Assembly (NCBI RefSeq): GCF_051488685.1
Contig: NZ_JBPSEH010000008.1
Coordinates: 124,001-188,000 of the forward strand
DNA: 64,000 nt
Source of the DNA: Melioribacter sp051488685
GTDB taxonomy: Bacteria > Bacteroidota > Ignavibacteria > Ignavibacteriales > Melioribacteraceae
Direction of reading: 5' to 3'
Shown here: piece after piece, positions 7,970 through 16,967 of the stretch
How the letters are laid out: each line of letters opens with the position of its first letter
How positions within the stretch are numbered: the stretch's first letter is position 1
Position numbers and translations under genes: made by a program
The notes under the pieces: generated by a model
Database searches by the model: none
Seen by the model: only the letters and a program-made list of their open reading frames with translations
What the model was told of the DNA's origin: nothing

Positions 7970-8958
7970 AAGTCTATTATGACCAGGATGCAAATCTGGA
8001 TATCCTGAAAGGGAAAAAAATTGCTGTAATGGGATATGGTAGTCAGGGACATGCTCATGCTCTCAATCTAAAAGACAGTGGAATGGATGTCGGAATCGGA
8101 TTGAGGAAATCTTCTGCAAGATGGAAAGAAGCCGAAGAAGCAGGTCTCAAAGTTTTTACAGTAGACGAAGCTGCTAAATGGGCTGACATTATTATGATTT
8201 TGTTACCAGACCAGAATCAGAAAGAAGTTTATGAAAGTCAAATTAAACCTTATTTAAGCGAAGGCAAAACTCTTGCTTTTGCTCACGGTTTTAATATTCA
8301 TTATAAACAAATTGTGCCTCCTGAAAATATTGACGTTATTATGATTGCACCCAAAGGTCCAGGACACTTAGTACGCCGTACTTTTCAGGAAGGCAGCGGC
8401 ACTCCATGTTTAATTGCAATTCAGCAGGATTTTTCTGGACAAGCGCGCAATAAAGCTCTGGCGTGGGCTAAAGGAATTGGCGGAACACGCGCTGGCGTTA
8501 TCGAAACGACTTTCAAAGACGAAACCGAAACTGACCTTTTCGGTGAACAAGCGGTACTCTGCGGTGGTTCGGCTGAACTGATTAAAGCCGGTTTTGAAAC
8601 ACTCGTCGAAGCGGGCTATCCGGCTGAACTGGCTTATTTCGAATGTATGCACGAGCTAAAATTAATCGTCGACCTTTACTACGAAGGAGGTCTTAGTCGA
8701 ATGAACTATTCCGTAAGCGATACGGCTGAATATGGAGGAATGACCAGAGGTCCTCGAGTAATTAATAGCGATACAAAAAAAGTAATGAAAGAAATACTGA
8801 ACGAAATACAGAGCGGCAAATTCGCCGAAGAATGGATTGAAGAAAATAAAAAAGGTCAACCTACCTTAAATAAATTGAGAAAAGAAAATCAGGAGCATCC
8901 AATCGAAAAAATTGGAGCCAAATTAAGAAGTATGATGAGCTGGCTCAAAAAAAACTAA
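7966..8958 (+). CDS. ilvC: Ketol-acid reductoisomerase, class I
   Basis: This 330-residue short-form enzyme has the dinucleotide-binding motif GYGSQGHAHALNL and the loop GLRKSSARW, whose Arg, Lys and Ser residues suggest NADPH preference. The metal-binding acidic residues appear in the TDLFGEQ and ECMHELKLIVDL segments. It isomerises and reduces acetolactate or acetohydroxybutyrate to the dihydroxy acids used by IlvD. It overlaps the ilvN stop by 4 nt (ATGA) and sits 11 nt before leuB, in the middle of the operon. Confidence 0.97.
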   Translation: MKVYYDQDANLDILKGKKIAVMGYGSQGHAHALNLKDSGMDVGIGLRKSSARWKEAEEAGLKVFTVDEAAKWADIIMILLPDQNQKEVYESQIKPYLSEGKTLAFAHGFNIHYKQIVPPENIDVIMIAPKGPGHLVRRTFQEGSGTPCLIAIQQDFSGQARNKALAWAKGIGGTRAGVIETTFKDETETDLFGEQAVLCGGSAELIKAGFETLVEAGYPAELAYFECMHELKLIVDLYYEGGLSRMNYSVSDTAEYGGMTRGPRVINSDTKKVMKEILNEIQSGKFAEEWIEENKKGQPTLNKLRKENQEHPIEKIGAKLRSMMSWLKKN

Positions 8959-8969
8959 AAGGGGAAATT

Positions 8970-10064
8970 ATGTATCGGATAGCATTATTACCGGGCGACG
9001 GCATCGGACCCGAAGTTGTAAATGCAGCAGTAAAAGTATTAAAAGCTGCAGGAGAAAAATTCAACACCGAGTTTGAATTTAAAACTGCACTTATTGGTGG
9101 CTCTTCTTATGACAGGTTCAAAACACCATTGACAGATGAAACTCTCGATATTTGTTATAGCTCCGATGCAGTTTTCCTGGGAGCCGTTGGAGGTCCTCAG
9201 TGGGAAAATCTTGAACATCATCTAAAACCAGAAGCGGCTTTACTAAAAATCAGAAAAGCTCTGGGACTCTTTGCCAATCTGAGACCTGCTCGGGTTTATA
9301 ATTCCATGCTCGAGAATTCATCTCTAAAAGCCGATGTTCTTAGAGGCACAGATATATTGATACTCAGGGAACTTACGGGCGGCATCTACTTTGGCGAGCC
9401 TCGAGGTTATGACGACCAGAAAGGTTTCAATACAATGATTTATACAAAGGAAGAAGTTGTACGCATTGCGCATAAAGCATTTGAATTTGCAAGACAACGT
9501 AATAAAAAAGTTACTTCTGTCGACAAAGCCAATGTCCTAGAAGTATCGCAATTCTGGAGAAAAGTAGTAACAGAAGTTCATAAAGATTATCAGGATGTCG
9601 CCTTGAACCACATGTACGTCGACAATGCAGCAATGCAAATTGTAAGAGATCCCAAACAATTCGATGTGATTTTGACTTCGAATCTCTTTGGCGATATCTT
9701 GAGCGATATTGCCGCTATGATTACCGGTAGCCTTGGTATGTTACCTTCGGCAAGCCTCGGAACAAAATATGCGCTTTATGAACCTGTACACGGTAGTGCG
9801 CCCGACATTGCCGGTAAAGGTATTGCCAATCCAATTGCTGCCATTTCTTCAGCTGCGATGATGCTTAAATATTCTTTCCAGATGGACAAAGCTTCGGAGA
9901 TTATCGAAAATTCAATCGAAAACGTTTTGTCGAAAGGATATAGAACTAAAGACATCTTTAAAGAAGGAACCAAACTTGTTTCTACAGAAGAAATGACAAA
10001 TTTGATAATAGAAGAATTTGAAAAGATTGTGGCTACTCAAGCAATCAATGTTTTTACTTTATGA
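8970..10064 (+). CDS. leuB: 3-Isopropylmalate dehydrogenase
   Basis: This 364-residue protein starts with the ALLPGDGIGPEV motif of the isocitrate/isopropylmalate dehydrogenase family. It has the ELTGGIYFGEPRG segment and the NLFGDILSDIAAMITGSLGMLPSA block with its metal-binding aspartates. It oxidatively decarboxylates 3-isopropylmalate for leucine. With cimA present, it very probably also acts on the methylmalate intermediate of the citramalate route to isoleucine (inference). The start follows AAAAGGGG with good spacing. The gene order leuB-leuA-leuC-leuD places it before the synthase. Confidence 0.96.
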   Translation: MYRIALLPGDGIGPEVVNAAVKVLKAAGEKFNTEFEFKTALIGGSSYDRFKTPLTDETLDICYSSDAVFLGAVGGPQWENLEHHLKPEAALLKIRKALGLFANLRPARVYNSMLENSSLKADVLRGTDILILRELTGGIYFGEPRGYDDQKGFNTMIYTKEEVVRIAHKAFEFARQRNKKVTSVDKANVLEVSQFWRKVVTEVHKDYQDVALNHMYVDNAAMQIVRDPKQFDVILTSNLFGDILSDIAAMITGSLGMLPSASLGTKYALYEPVHGSAPDIAGKGIANPIAAISSAAMMLKYSFQMDKASEIIENSIENVLSKGYRTKDIFKEGTKLVSTEEMTNLIIEEFEKIVATQAINVFTL

Positions 10065-10087
10065 GATAGATATTAACGGAGTGTAAA

Positions 10088-11668
10088 ATGAATGATAATA
10101 AAATATATATTTTCGACACAACTTTAAGAGACGGCGAACAGTCGCCCGGCGCATCTTTGAACGTTCACGAAAAAATTGAAATAGCACACCAGTTAGCAAA
10201 ATTAAACGTGGACATAATTGAAGCGGGTTTTCCAATTTCATCGCCTGCTCAGTTCGAAGCCGTAAAGCGAATTGCTGAAGAAGTAAATTGCGTCATTGCA
10301 GCACTCTCGCGAGCAAATGAAAAAGATATAAAAGTTGCCGCTGAAGCTCTTGCACCTGCGCCACGCAAAAGAATTCATACTTTTGCAAGTACTTCCGACT
10401 ATCATATACTCGGAAAATTCGGACACGAACGCTATGGCAGAACTCTCGAAGAAAAGCGACAAACAATTATCAAAATGTCATATGATGCTGTGACGTATGC
10501 AAAGACCTTTACAGACGATGTCGAGTTCTCGGCTGAAGATGCCGGCAGGACAGATATCGGTTACCTTGTCGATGTAATAGAAGCGGCAATCGAAGCTGGA
10601 GCAACAACGGTAAATATTCCTGATACGACAGGTTACACTCTTCCGTTTGAATTTGCCGCTAAGATAGCAGAATTGAGAAAGAGAGTTAAAAATATTGAGA
10701 AAGTAATTATTAGCGTTCATTGCCATAACGATCTGGGGCTTGCAGTCGCAAATTCGATTGCTGCAGTTCAAAGTGGAGCTCGTCAGGTTGAATGTACTAT
10801 AAACGGAATTGGCGAAAGAGCTGGAAACGCTTCTCTGGAAGAATTCGTAATGGCGCTGAATGTAAGAAAAGACCTGCTTAATTTTTATACTGACGTAAAC
10901 ACTAAAGAAATTTACAATACAAGTAAAATGGTCTCGGCATTTACAGGACTTCTTGTACAACGTAATAAAGCTATTGTCGGAGAAAATGCCTTTGCACATG
11001 AATCGGGAATACACCAGGATGGAGTTCTGAAAAGACGCGATACTTATGAAATTATGACCCCAGAAAGTGTAGGAATACCTAAAAACAATATTGTACTGGG
11101 CAGACATTCAGGTAGACACGGACTTAAAGTTAGGCTTCAGGAACTCGGTTACAAAGTTAATGATGAAGAACTCCAGAATATCTACAAGGCATTTATCGAA
11201 CTGGCAGATAAGAAAAAAGAAATATTTGACGACGATCTGAGAATGCTTATGGGTGACGAAATTCAAAAAGTAAATGAGAGTTATGAACTTGAGTACATCC
11301 AGGTTAATACAGGTTCAAATCTTATTCCGAATGCTGTCGTCAAGATAAATTATAACGGCGAGATCTATTCCGAGTCAGCAACTGGCGACGGGCCTGTCGA
11401 CGCCGTATTCAATGCAATTGAGCGTGCTCTTTCGATCAGTTCAGAAGTCGAATCATACCAGGTGCGTTCTGTTACATCCGGACGCGAAGCTATGGGTGAG
11501 GTGATTATAAGGATTCGGAGCGGCAACAAATCGTTCATGGGAAGAGGCATTTCAACCGATATTATTGAAGCCAGTGCAAAAGCTTATTTAAATGCCCTCA
11601 ATCAGAAAGAAAAATACTTCAGACAAACGTCAATCAAAAATAACGAATCAATTTCAGAAGTAATTTAA
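10088..11668 (+). CDS. leuA: 2-Isopropylmalate synthase
   Basis: This 526-residue protein has the N-terminal TIM barrel with FDTTLRDGEQSPGASL and the metal-binding HCHNDLGLAVANS motif. Residues beyond about 390 form the C-terminal LeuA allosteric domain, with GDGPVDAVFNAIERAL and the ending ISTDIIEASAKAYLNALN. It condenses acetyl-CoA with 2-oxoisovalerate, the committed step of leucine synthesis. The full regulatory domain suggests leucine feedback. It is distinguished from cimA in the same operon by the SPGASL motif and the family-typical GERAGN segment. Confidence 0.95.
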   Translation: MNDNKIYIFDTTLRDGEQSPGASLNVHEKIEIAHQLAKLNVDIIEAGFPISSPAQFEAVKRIAEEVNCVIAALSRANEKDIKVAAEALAPAPRKRIHTFASTSDYHILGKFGHERYGRTLEEKRQTIIKMSYDAVTYAKTFTDDVEFSAEDAGRTDIGYLVDVIEAAIEAGATTVNIPDTTGYTLPFEFAAKIAELRKRVKNIEKVIISVHCHNDLGLAVANSIAAVQSGARQVECTINGIGERAGNASLEEFVMALNVRKDLLNFYTDVNTKEIYNTSKMVSAFTGLLVQRNKAIVGENAFAHESGIHQDGVLKRRDTYEIMTPESVGIPKNNIVLGRHSGRHGLKVRLQELGYKVNDEELQNIYKAFIELADKKKEIFDDDLRMLMGDEIQKVNESYELEYIQVNTGSNLIPNAVVKINYNGEIYSESATGDGPVDAVFNAIERALSISSEVESYQVRSVTSGREAMGEVIIRIRSGNKSFMGRGISTDIIEASAKAYLNALNQKEKYFRQTSIKNNESISEVI

Positions 11669-11682
11669 TAAAGGAATAAATT

Positions 11683-12978
11683 ATGGGTATGACTATAACC
11701 GAAAAAATTATGGCTAAGTCATCGGGTAAAAAAAGAGTAGAGCCTGGTGAAAGTATTTGGCTTAATGTAGATGTATTGATGACGCACGATGTGTGCGGAC
11801 CTCCAACTATTGAAATCTGGAAAAGAGAATTCGGTGATAAAGCAAAAATATGGGATAAAGAAAAGCTGGTCATCTTTCCTGACCATTATATTTTTACGAA
11901 AAATCCTCAGGCAAATCGTAACGTTAATATTCTGAGAGAATTTGCCAGTGAATATGACGTCCCAAATTATTACGACGTAGGTACTGACCGATATAAGGGC
12001 GTTTGTCACATTGCACTTGCTGAAGAAGGATATAATTTACCCGGCACGGTTTTATTCGGAACCGATTCTCATACGTGTACTTCAGGTGCATTCGGTATGT
12101 TTTCAACGGGAGTAGGAAATACAGACGCTGCGTTTATCCTCGGTACCGGCAAAATTTGGGAAAAAGTACCTGAATCACTCAAGTTTATTTTTGAAGGTAA
12201 ATTGCCAGAATATCTGACTGCCAAAGATTTGATCTTAATGATACTTGGTGATATTACTACAGATGGCGGCACATATAGAGCTTTAGAATTCGACGGCGAA
12301 GCTATCTTCTCGATGCAGATGGACGAAAGAATGACCTTGACGAATATGGCCATCGAAGCTGGTGCCATGAATGGCATAATTAAAGCAGATGAAATTACCG
12401 AAAAATATGTGAGAGAAAGAACCGATAAACCGTACGAAATTTTTGAAAGCGACCCCGACGCAAAATATCGAGAAATCTATCGTTATAATGTAAATAAAAT
12501 CGAACCATTGGTCGCAAAGCCACATAGCCCCGATAATAGAGATACGGTCAGAAATGTTGCGGGCAGAAAACTTACCAAGTGTTATATTGGCTCGTGCACG
12601 GGCGGTAAACTCACCGATTTTTATAATGCTGCTAAAATTATTTTCGGAAGTGAAGTTAAAGTTCCTACTTTTATTGTACCTGGTAGCACTTACGTTGCCA
12701 AGCAACTCGAAGTGGAAACCATCAACGGAATTACATTGAAAGAAATATTTGAGAAAGCTGGCTGTATAATTGCTCAATCGTCATGCGCTGCTTGCCTGGG
12801 TGGACCTGCAGACACTGTTGGACGGGCTACGGACGGCGAGGTGATAATTTCGACTACCAACAGAAATTTCCCAGGCAGAATGGGTAGCAAGAAATCGGAA
12901 GTCTATCTGGCTTCACCATTGACCGTTGCTGCTTCTGCAGTAACAGGAGTAATAACCGACCCGAGAGAATTTTTATAA
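11683..12978 (+). CDS. leuC: 3-Isopropylmalate dehydratase, large subunit
   Basis: This 431-residue protein of the aconitase superfamily carries the three cluster-binding cysteines in the segments GSCTGGKL and SSCAACLGG, together with TDSHTCTSGAFG. It forms the heterodimer with LeuD that isomerises 2- to 3-isopropylmalate. Because cimA is present, it probably also isomerises citramalate. The length is that of the shorter LeuC form rather than the roughly 470-residue enterobacterial form. The start ATG (MGMTITEK) follows AAAGGA. Confidence 0.95.
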   Translation: MGMTITEKIMAKSSGKKRVEPGESIWLNVDVLMTHDVCGPPTIEIWKREFGDKAKIWDKEKLVIFPDHYIFTKNPQANRNVNILREFASEYDVPNYYDVGTDRYKGVCHIALAEEGYNLPGTVLFGTDSHTCTSGAFGMFSTGVGNTDAAFILGTGKIWEKVPESLKFIFEGKLPEYLTAKDLILMILGDITTDGGTYRALEFDGEAIFSMQMDERMTLTNMAIEAGAMNGIIKADEITEKYVRERTDKPYEIFESDPDAKYREIYRYNVNKIEPLVAKPHSPDNRDTVRNVAGRKLTKCYIGSCTGGKLTDFYNAAKIIFGSEVKVPTFIVPGSTYVAKQLEVETINGITLKEIFEKAGCIIAQSSCAACLGGPADTVGRATDGEVIISTTNRNFPGRMGSKKSEVYLASPLTVAASAVTGVITDPREFL

Positions 12979-12998
12979 AATAATATTAGAGAATTAAA

Positions 12999-13556
12999 AT
13001 GGAAAAAATAATAAAAGGTAGAGCATTTGTACTTGGAGACAATATTGATACCGACCAGATAATTCCTGCCGAGCATCTGGTCTATAGTTTAAGCGATCCG
13101 GAGGAAGCGAAAAATTATGGACGATTTGCACTTTCAGGAGTCCCTTTAAATCAGTCCGGGTTACCTGAAGGGGGAATTCCTTTTGTTGAAGAAAATCAGT
13201 ATCAAACTAAATATCAGATTATAATTGGTGGTGCAAATTTTGGATGCGGATCTTCGCGCGAGCACGCACCTTTCGCGCTTCAAGTTGCAGGCGCTAAGGC
13301 AATTGTTGCCGAATCTTATGCGCGAATATTTTATCGCAATTGTGTTGATGGTGGCTTTGTTGTGCCCTATGAAACACCAGAAAAACTCAACGATAAAATA
13401 GAAACAGGAGATCAACTTGAACTCGATCTGAATGAGAATACATTGAAGAATTTATCTAAAAACGAAACTTATAAACTTCGACCGCTTGGCGATATTTTAC
13501 CGATCATCGAAGCGGGAAATATTTTCGAATATGCCCGTAAAAATAATATGATTTAA
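12999..13556 (+). CDS. leuD: 3-Isopropylmalate dehydratase, small subunit
   Basis: This 185-residue swivelling-domain protein shows GDNIDTDQIIPAEHL near the N-terminus and the substrate-recognition segment NFGCGSSREHAPFAL. It pairs with LeuC to complete the active site for isopropylmalate and probably citramalate isomerisation. The gene lies 20 nt after leuC and 17 nt before cimA, which fits shared use of LeuCD by the leucine and citramalate pathways. Confidence 0.95.
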   Translation: MEKIIKGRAFVLGDNIDTDQIIPAEHLVYSLSDPEEAKNYGRFALSGVPLNQSGLPEGGIPFVEENQYQTKYQIIIGGANFGCGSSREHAPFALQVAGAKAIVAESYARIFYRNCVDGGFVVPYETPEKLNDKIETGDQLELDLNENTLKNLSKNETYKLRPLGDILPIIEAGNIFEYARKNNMI

Positions 13557-13573
13557 ACTAAGAGGATGAAATT

Positions 13574-15157
13574 ATGCTAATAGAAATATTTGATACAACA
13601 TTACGAGATGGAACACAGGGCGAAGGTGTAAACCTATCGGTTCAGGATAAACTCCTAATTGCTAAAAAACTCGATGAGTTCGGAATCGATATTATTGAAG
13701 GAGGTTGGCCAGGCAGCAATCCAAAGGACGAGGAATTTTTTAAGAAAGCAAAAGAATTGAACCTTCATCATGCACAGTTATGTGCTTTCGGCTCGACTGC
13801 CAGATCAGTTAAGAATGTTGAATCGGACTATAATTTGAATTCTCTAATTAATACTGAAACGCCTATTGTTACAATTTTTGGAAAAACCTGGAGACTCCAT
13901 TCCGAAAAAGGTCTGGGTTTAACCGACTCTGAGAACGAAGAATTGATTTATAAATCCGTCAAATATTTGAAATCGCACGAAAGAAGGGTAATATTCGATG
14001 CGGAACACTTTTTTGACGGTTATAAGGATAGCCCCGAGTTTGCACTCAAAATGCTCGAAGCTGCTCTAAAAGGCGGTGCCGATACGCTGGTGTTATGCGA
14101 TACAAACGGAGGTACATTACCTGAAGAGGTATATGAAATTACAAAAACTGTAAGGGAAAAATTTGACGTTAAAATTGGCATTCATGCTCACAACGACTCT
14201 GAACTTGCAGTGGCAAATTCGCTGGCTGCTGTAAGAGCCGGAGCTTGCCATGTGCAGGGTACAATCAATGGACTGGGTGAACGATGCGGCAATGCAAACC
14301 TCTGCAGTATCATTCCAAACCTGATTTTAAAAATGAACTATGATACCAATCAAAAATCAAATCTATCTAACCTAACTTCTGTTTCTAATTATGTTTATGA
14401 AATAATGAATCTCCATCCGAATACAAGAGCAGCATTTACAGGCAAATCTGCTTTTGCACACAAAGGTGGAGTTCACGTAAGCGCAGTTTTGAAAGAAAGT
14501 AGAATGTATGAACATATTGCTCCTGAGTTGGTAGGAAACAAACAGCGAGTTCTGGTTTCGGATTTATCGGGCCAGAGTAATGTCCGTTATAAAGCAAAAG
14601 AAGTTGGAGTAGACATCGGCGACGATAATGAACTGAGCAAGAAAATTGTCAATCATATAAAATCGCTTGAATACAACGGATATCAATTTGACGGTGCCGA
14701 AGCATCTTTTGAATTATTGCTCAGAGCCGAAACCAATGAATTTTCTCCTTTCTTTAAGGTACTAGATTCAAAAGTAAACGTTTTTTACGACGAAGAAGGT
14801 CATTCGAATGCCGAAGCAGTTCTCAAAATCGAAGTCAATGGAGAAATTGAACATACTGCCTCCGACGGTGATGGTCCTGTAAATGCGCTCGACAAAGCTC
14901 TGCGTAAAGCACTTATCAGATTTTATCCTGAAGTTGCCAACATAAAATTAGTTGACTACAAGGTTAGAGTTCTCGACGAAAAAGAAGGTACAGCAGCAAA
15001 AGTAAGGGTTATGATTGAATCGAGCGACGGTAAAGATGCCTGGGGAACAGTAGGTGTATCTACTAATATTATCGAAGCAAGTTTTAAGGCCTTAAGCGAC
15101 AGTATAAATTATAAGCTTTTTCAGTATAACAAAAACAAACAATTAGCCGAAAAGTGA
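13574..15157 (+). CDS. cimA: (R)-Citramalate synthase
   Basis: This 527-residue member of the LeuA family has the CimA-type N-terminus FDTTLRDGTQGEGVNLS and the GGWPGSNPKDEEFF segment. HAHNDSELAVANSLAAV supplies the metal ligands, and a C-terminal allosteric domain contains DGDGPVNALDKALRKAL. CimA condenses acetyl-CoA with pyruvate, giving 2-oxobutyrate for isoleucine without threonine deaminase. No ilvA is seen in the window. An alternative reading, homocitrate or isopropylmalate synthase, is unlikely because the GTQGEG motif and the operon context are typical of CimA. AAGAGGATG precedes the start. Confidence 0.92.
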   Translation: MLIEIFDTTLRDGTQGEGVNLSVQDKLLIAKKLDEFGIDIIEGGWPGSNPKDEEFFKKAKELNLHHAQLCAFGSTARSVKNVESDYNLNSLINTETPIVTIFGKTWRLHSEKGLGLTDSENEELIYKSVKYLKSHERRVIFDAEHFFDGYKDSPEFALKMLEAALKGGADTLVLCDTNGGTLPEEVYEITKTVREKFDVKIGIHAHNDSELAVANSLAAVRAGACHVQGTINGLGERCGNANLCSIIPNLILKMNYDTNQKSNLSNLTSVSNYVYEIMNLHPNTRAAFTGKSAFAHKGGVHVSAVLKESRMYEHIAPELVGNKQRVLVSDLSGQSNVRYKAKEVGVDIGDDNELSKKIVNHIKSLEYNGYQFDGAEASFELLLRAETNEFSPFFKVLDSKVNVFYDEEGHSNAEAVLKIEVNGEIEHTASDGDGPVNALDKALRKALIRFYPEVANIKLVDYKVRVLDEKEGTAAKVRVMIESSDGKDAWGTVGVSTNIIEASFKALSDSINYKLFQYNKNKQLAEK

Positions 15158-15169
15158 ATCTGATTAAAA

Positions 15170-15200
15170 GGAAAATAAGCCTTCTTTGGGCTTATTTTCC
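15170..15200. terminator. Bidirectional terminator between cimA and proC
   Basis: A perfect 12-bp stem, GGAAAATAAGCC (15170-15181) with GGCTTATTTTCC (15189-15200), encloses a 7-nt loop. On the minus strand it is followed by TTTTAAT, a good tail for proC; the plus-strand tail GTTTAATTCT is weaker. The right arm overlaps the last codons of proC. Confidence 0.75.
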
Positions 15201-16004
15201 GTTTAATTCTGAAAGTTCTTTCGAACGTTTTTCTGCATTCAATATCGCACTGGCAAAAATTTCGTCGAATCGATTTTCCTTCAATGTTTTTAAAGCAGCT
15301 TCAGTCGTACCCCCCTTTGAAGCAACTTTATTGATGAGCACATCGAGTTCGCTATCCGAATTATTCATTACATGAAAGGCTCCGTGCATAGTGTGCATTA
15401 CTAATAAATTTGCCAGACTTTCGTCAAATCCCATTTTCTTTGCTGTTTCGGTCATTATTTTTACGATATAATAGAAATACGCAGGACCACTACCGCTCAG
15501 TGCTGTTACACCGTCCATCAGATTTTCATCTTCGATCATAAAAGTTCTGCCGGTCGTGTTAAGCAGGTTTTCCACTGTCGAAAGATGATGTACATTAGTT
15601 TCCGGAGTGGGAATGTAAACCGTAATACCCATTCCAAATTGAGCGGGCATATTTGGCATGGCTCTAACGATAAATTTATGCTCAAGTTTTTCCTTAAGAG
15701 TAACTAACCTTACTCCTGCTAAGATCGAAATCAATAGTGTATCTTGGGGTATTTTGCCTATTAAACTTTTAGCTAATCCCGTAAAGTCCTGGGGTTTTAC
15801 GGAAAGTATTAATACATCGCTCTTTAATGTTTCATTTGATATTTGAGTGGTTACTTTGCCTAATTTTAATGAATTTAATTCTGCAGCGTGTTTGTCGTCC
15901 TTAGCAATTAATGTAAGGTCTTCAAAAGTGGTTTTGTGATATTGTAAAAAAGCACGTGCATAAGTCAAACCCATATTACCGCAGCCGAGTATTGTAATTT
16001 TCAT
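15192..16004 (-). CDS. proC: Pyrroline-5-carboxylate reductase
   Basis: This 270-residue protein starts with the Rossmann motif ITILGCGNMGLTYARAF and contains VRAMPNMPAQFGMGITVY and the ProC signature region MDGVTALSGSGPAYFYYIV. It reduces pyrroline-5-carboxylate to proline with NAD(P)H in the cytoplasm. It is convergent with cimA, and the shared terminator hairpin covers its 3' end. No other proline gene is near, so it appears to be a single-gene unit. The length is normal. Confidence 0.95.
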   Translation of the reverse strand: MKITILGCGNMGLTYARAFLQYHKTTFEDLTLIAKDDKHAAELNSLKLGKVTTQISNETLKSDVLILSVKPQDFTGLAKSLIGKIPQDTLLISILAGVRLVTLKEKLEHKFIVRAMPNMPAQFGMGITVYIPTPETNVHHLSTVENLLNTTGRTFMIEDENLMDGVTALSGSGPAYFYYIVKIMTETAKKMGFDESLANLLVMHTMHGAFHVMNNSDSELDVLINKVASKGGTTEAALKTLKENRFDEIFASAILNAEKRSKELSELNGK

Positions 16005-16121
16005 TTTTCTACCGTAAAGATTATTAAACGGCGTAAATTTAGTAATTTTTCGAGAAATTTTATAAGTTTGTATCTCTTAAAACTACTAATGATTCAAAAT
16101 AGCAGAAAAATCTATCTATAT

Positions 16122-16153
16122 ATTGCATTTTATTGAAAAGCGTTCTATATTTG
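16122..16153 (+). promoter_or_regulatory. Possible promoter of the tRNA-secE-nusG cluster
   Basis: ATTG at 16122-16125 and TATATTTG at 16146-16153 are 20 nt apart, resembling the Bacteroidota TTTG-N19-TAnnTTTG promoter. They lie about 38 nt before tRNA-Tyr, where a promoter for the tRNA cluster is expected. The match is imperfect and the region AT-rich. Confidence 0.3.
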
Positions 16154-16190
16154 ATGCTCGCTTTTTGACTTTATGTGGATAGATATGTCT

Positions 16191-16274
16191 GGGCGGACGC
16201 CGGAGTTGGAGAGCCGGGGCGGACTGTAAATCCGTTGGCGAATGCCTTTGGGGGTTCGAATCCCTCGCCGCCCA
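16191..16274 (+). tRNA. tRNA-Tyr (anticodon GTA)
   Basis: An 84-nt class II tRNA with a long variable arm. The anticodon stem-loop GCGGA-CTGTAAA-TCCGT gives GTA. The acceptor stem GGGCGG pairs with CCGCCC, but position 7 (A) faces G at position 66, a mismatch. CCA is not encoded. It is the first gene of a Tyr-Gly-Thr group. Confidence 0.95.
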
Positions 16275-16370
16275 CTCGATTAAACTCGGTAATAATTATC
16301 GGGATTTTTTTTGCAGTTTAATGCTGTTCATTAAATTTTGATTTTCAATCTTCTGAAAAGCTGATTGAAT

Positions 16371-16443
16371 GCGGGAGTAACTCAGTTGGTAGAGTCACAG
16401 CCTTCCAAGCTGTTGGTCGCGGGTTCGAGTCCCGTCTCCCGCT
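16371..16443 (+). tRNA. tRNA-Gly (anticodon TCC)
   Basis: A 73-nt cloverleaf with acceptor GCGGGAG pairing CTCCCGC. The anticodon arm ACAGC-CTTCCAA-GCTGT gives TCC, and the T-arm GCGGGTTCGAGTCCCGT is standard. CCA is not encoded. It lies between tRNA-Tyr and tRNA-Thr, the order also known from the E. coli tufB operon. Confidence 0.96.
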
Positions 16444-16493
16444 CACAAGTTTTTAATGCGAAAAACAGCTGGAAATTGTTCTTAAATAAATTT

Positions 16494-16541
16494 TGATGTA
16501 GCTTATCCGTTAACTGACGGAAGCAGGACATAGAATCAGCT
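16494..16541 (+). other. Possible tRNA-Thr remnant between tRNA-Gly and tRNA-Thr
   Basis: TGATGTAGCT (16494-16503) is identical to bases in the 5' end of the following tRNA-Thr (16576-16585), and ATCAGCT (16535-16541) is identical to its 3' end. The 31 nt between do not form a tRNA core, but contain a small hairpin TCCGT-TAACTG-ACGGA. It could be a decayed partial duplicate, or a chance resemblance plus a local hairpin. Confidence 0.3.
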
Positions 16542-16573
16542 ATAAATTTTTCAAAATATTATTTTAAAATGAT

Positions 16574-16646
<73 letters not shown>

Positions 16647-16703
16647 CTAATCAATATATATTTTTTTGTTTTAAAGGATTATTAATAAACCAAAGCAAAT
16701 AAA

Positions 16704-16871
16704 ATGGCCAAAGCAAAAAACATTAGACAGATAATTGTATTGGAGAGCTCTGCTGGAACTGGTTATCGTTACACAACAACCAAAAATAAACGGAACCACC
16801 CTGGCCGCGTAGAATACAAAAAGTACGACCCGGTCGTTAGAAAACACGTAATATTTAAGGAAACTAAATAA
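16704..16871 (+). CDS. rpmG: 50S ribosomal protein L33
   Basis: A 55-residue basic protein (starting MAKAKNIRQIIVLES, with YRYTTTKNKRN in the middle) that matches L33 along its whole length. There are no cysteines, so it is the zinc-free form. L33 sits near the E site of the large subunit. The gene lies 57 nt after tRNA-Thr and ends 1 nt before tRNA-Trp, so mRNA and tRNAs must be separated by tRNA processing. The conserved neighbourhood rpmG, tRNA-Trp, secE, nusG supports the call. Confidence 0.95.
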   Translation: MAKAKNIRQIIVLESSAGTGYRYTTTKNKRNHPGRVEYKKYDPVVRKHVIFKETK

Positions 16872-16872
16872 T

Positions 16873-16945
<73 letters not shown>

Positions 16946-16967
16946 CTAGACATAAAAATGTGCGATT

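Noticed and set aside
7394..7993. 199-codon minus-strand open frame over ilvN
   Set aside because: Antisense to ilvN, no recognisable motif, Phe/Tyr/Asn-rich; a shadow of the real gene.
10478..11107. 209-codon minus-strand open frame inside leuA
   Set aside because: Fully antisense to leuA with Cys/Phe/Tyr-rich composition and no family resemblance.
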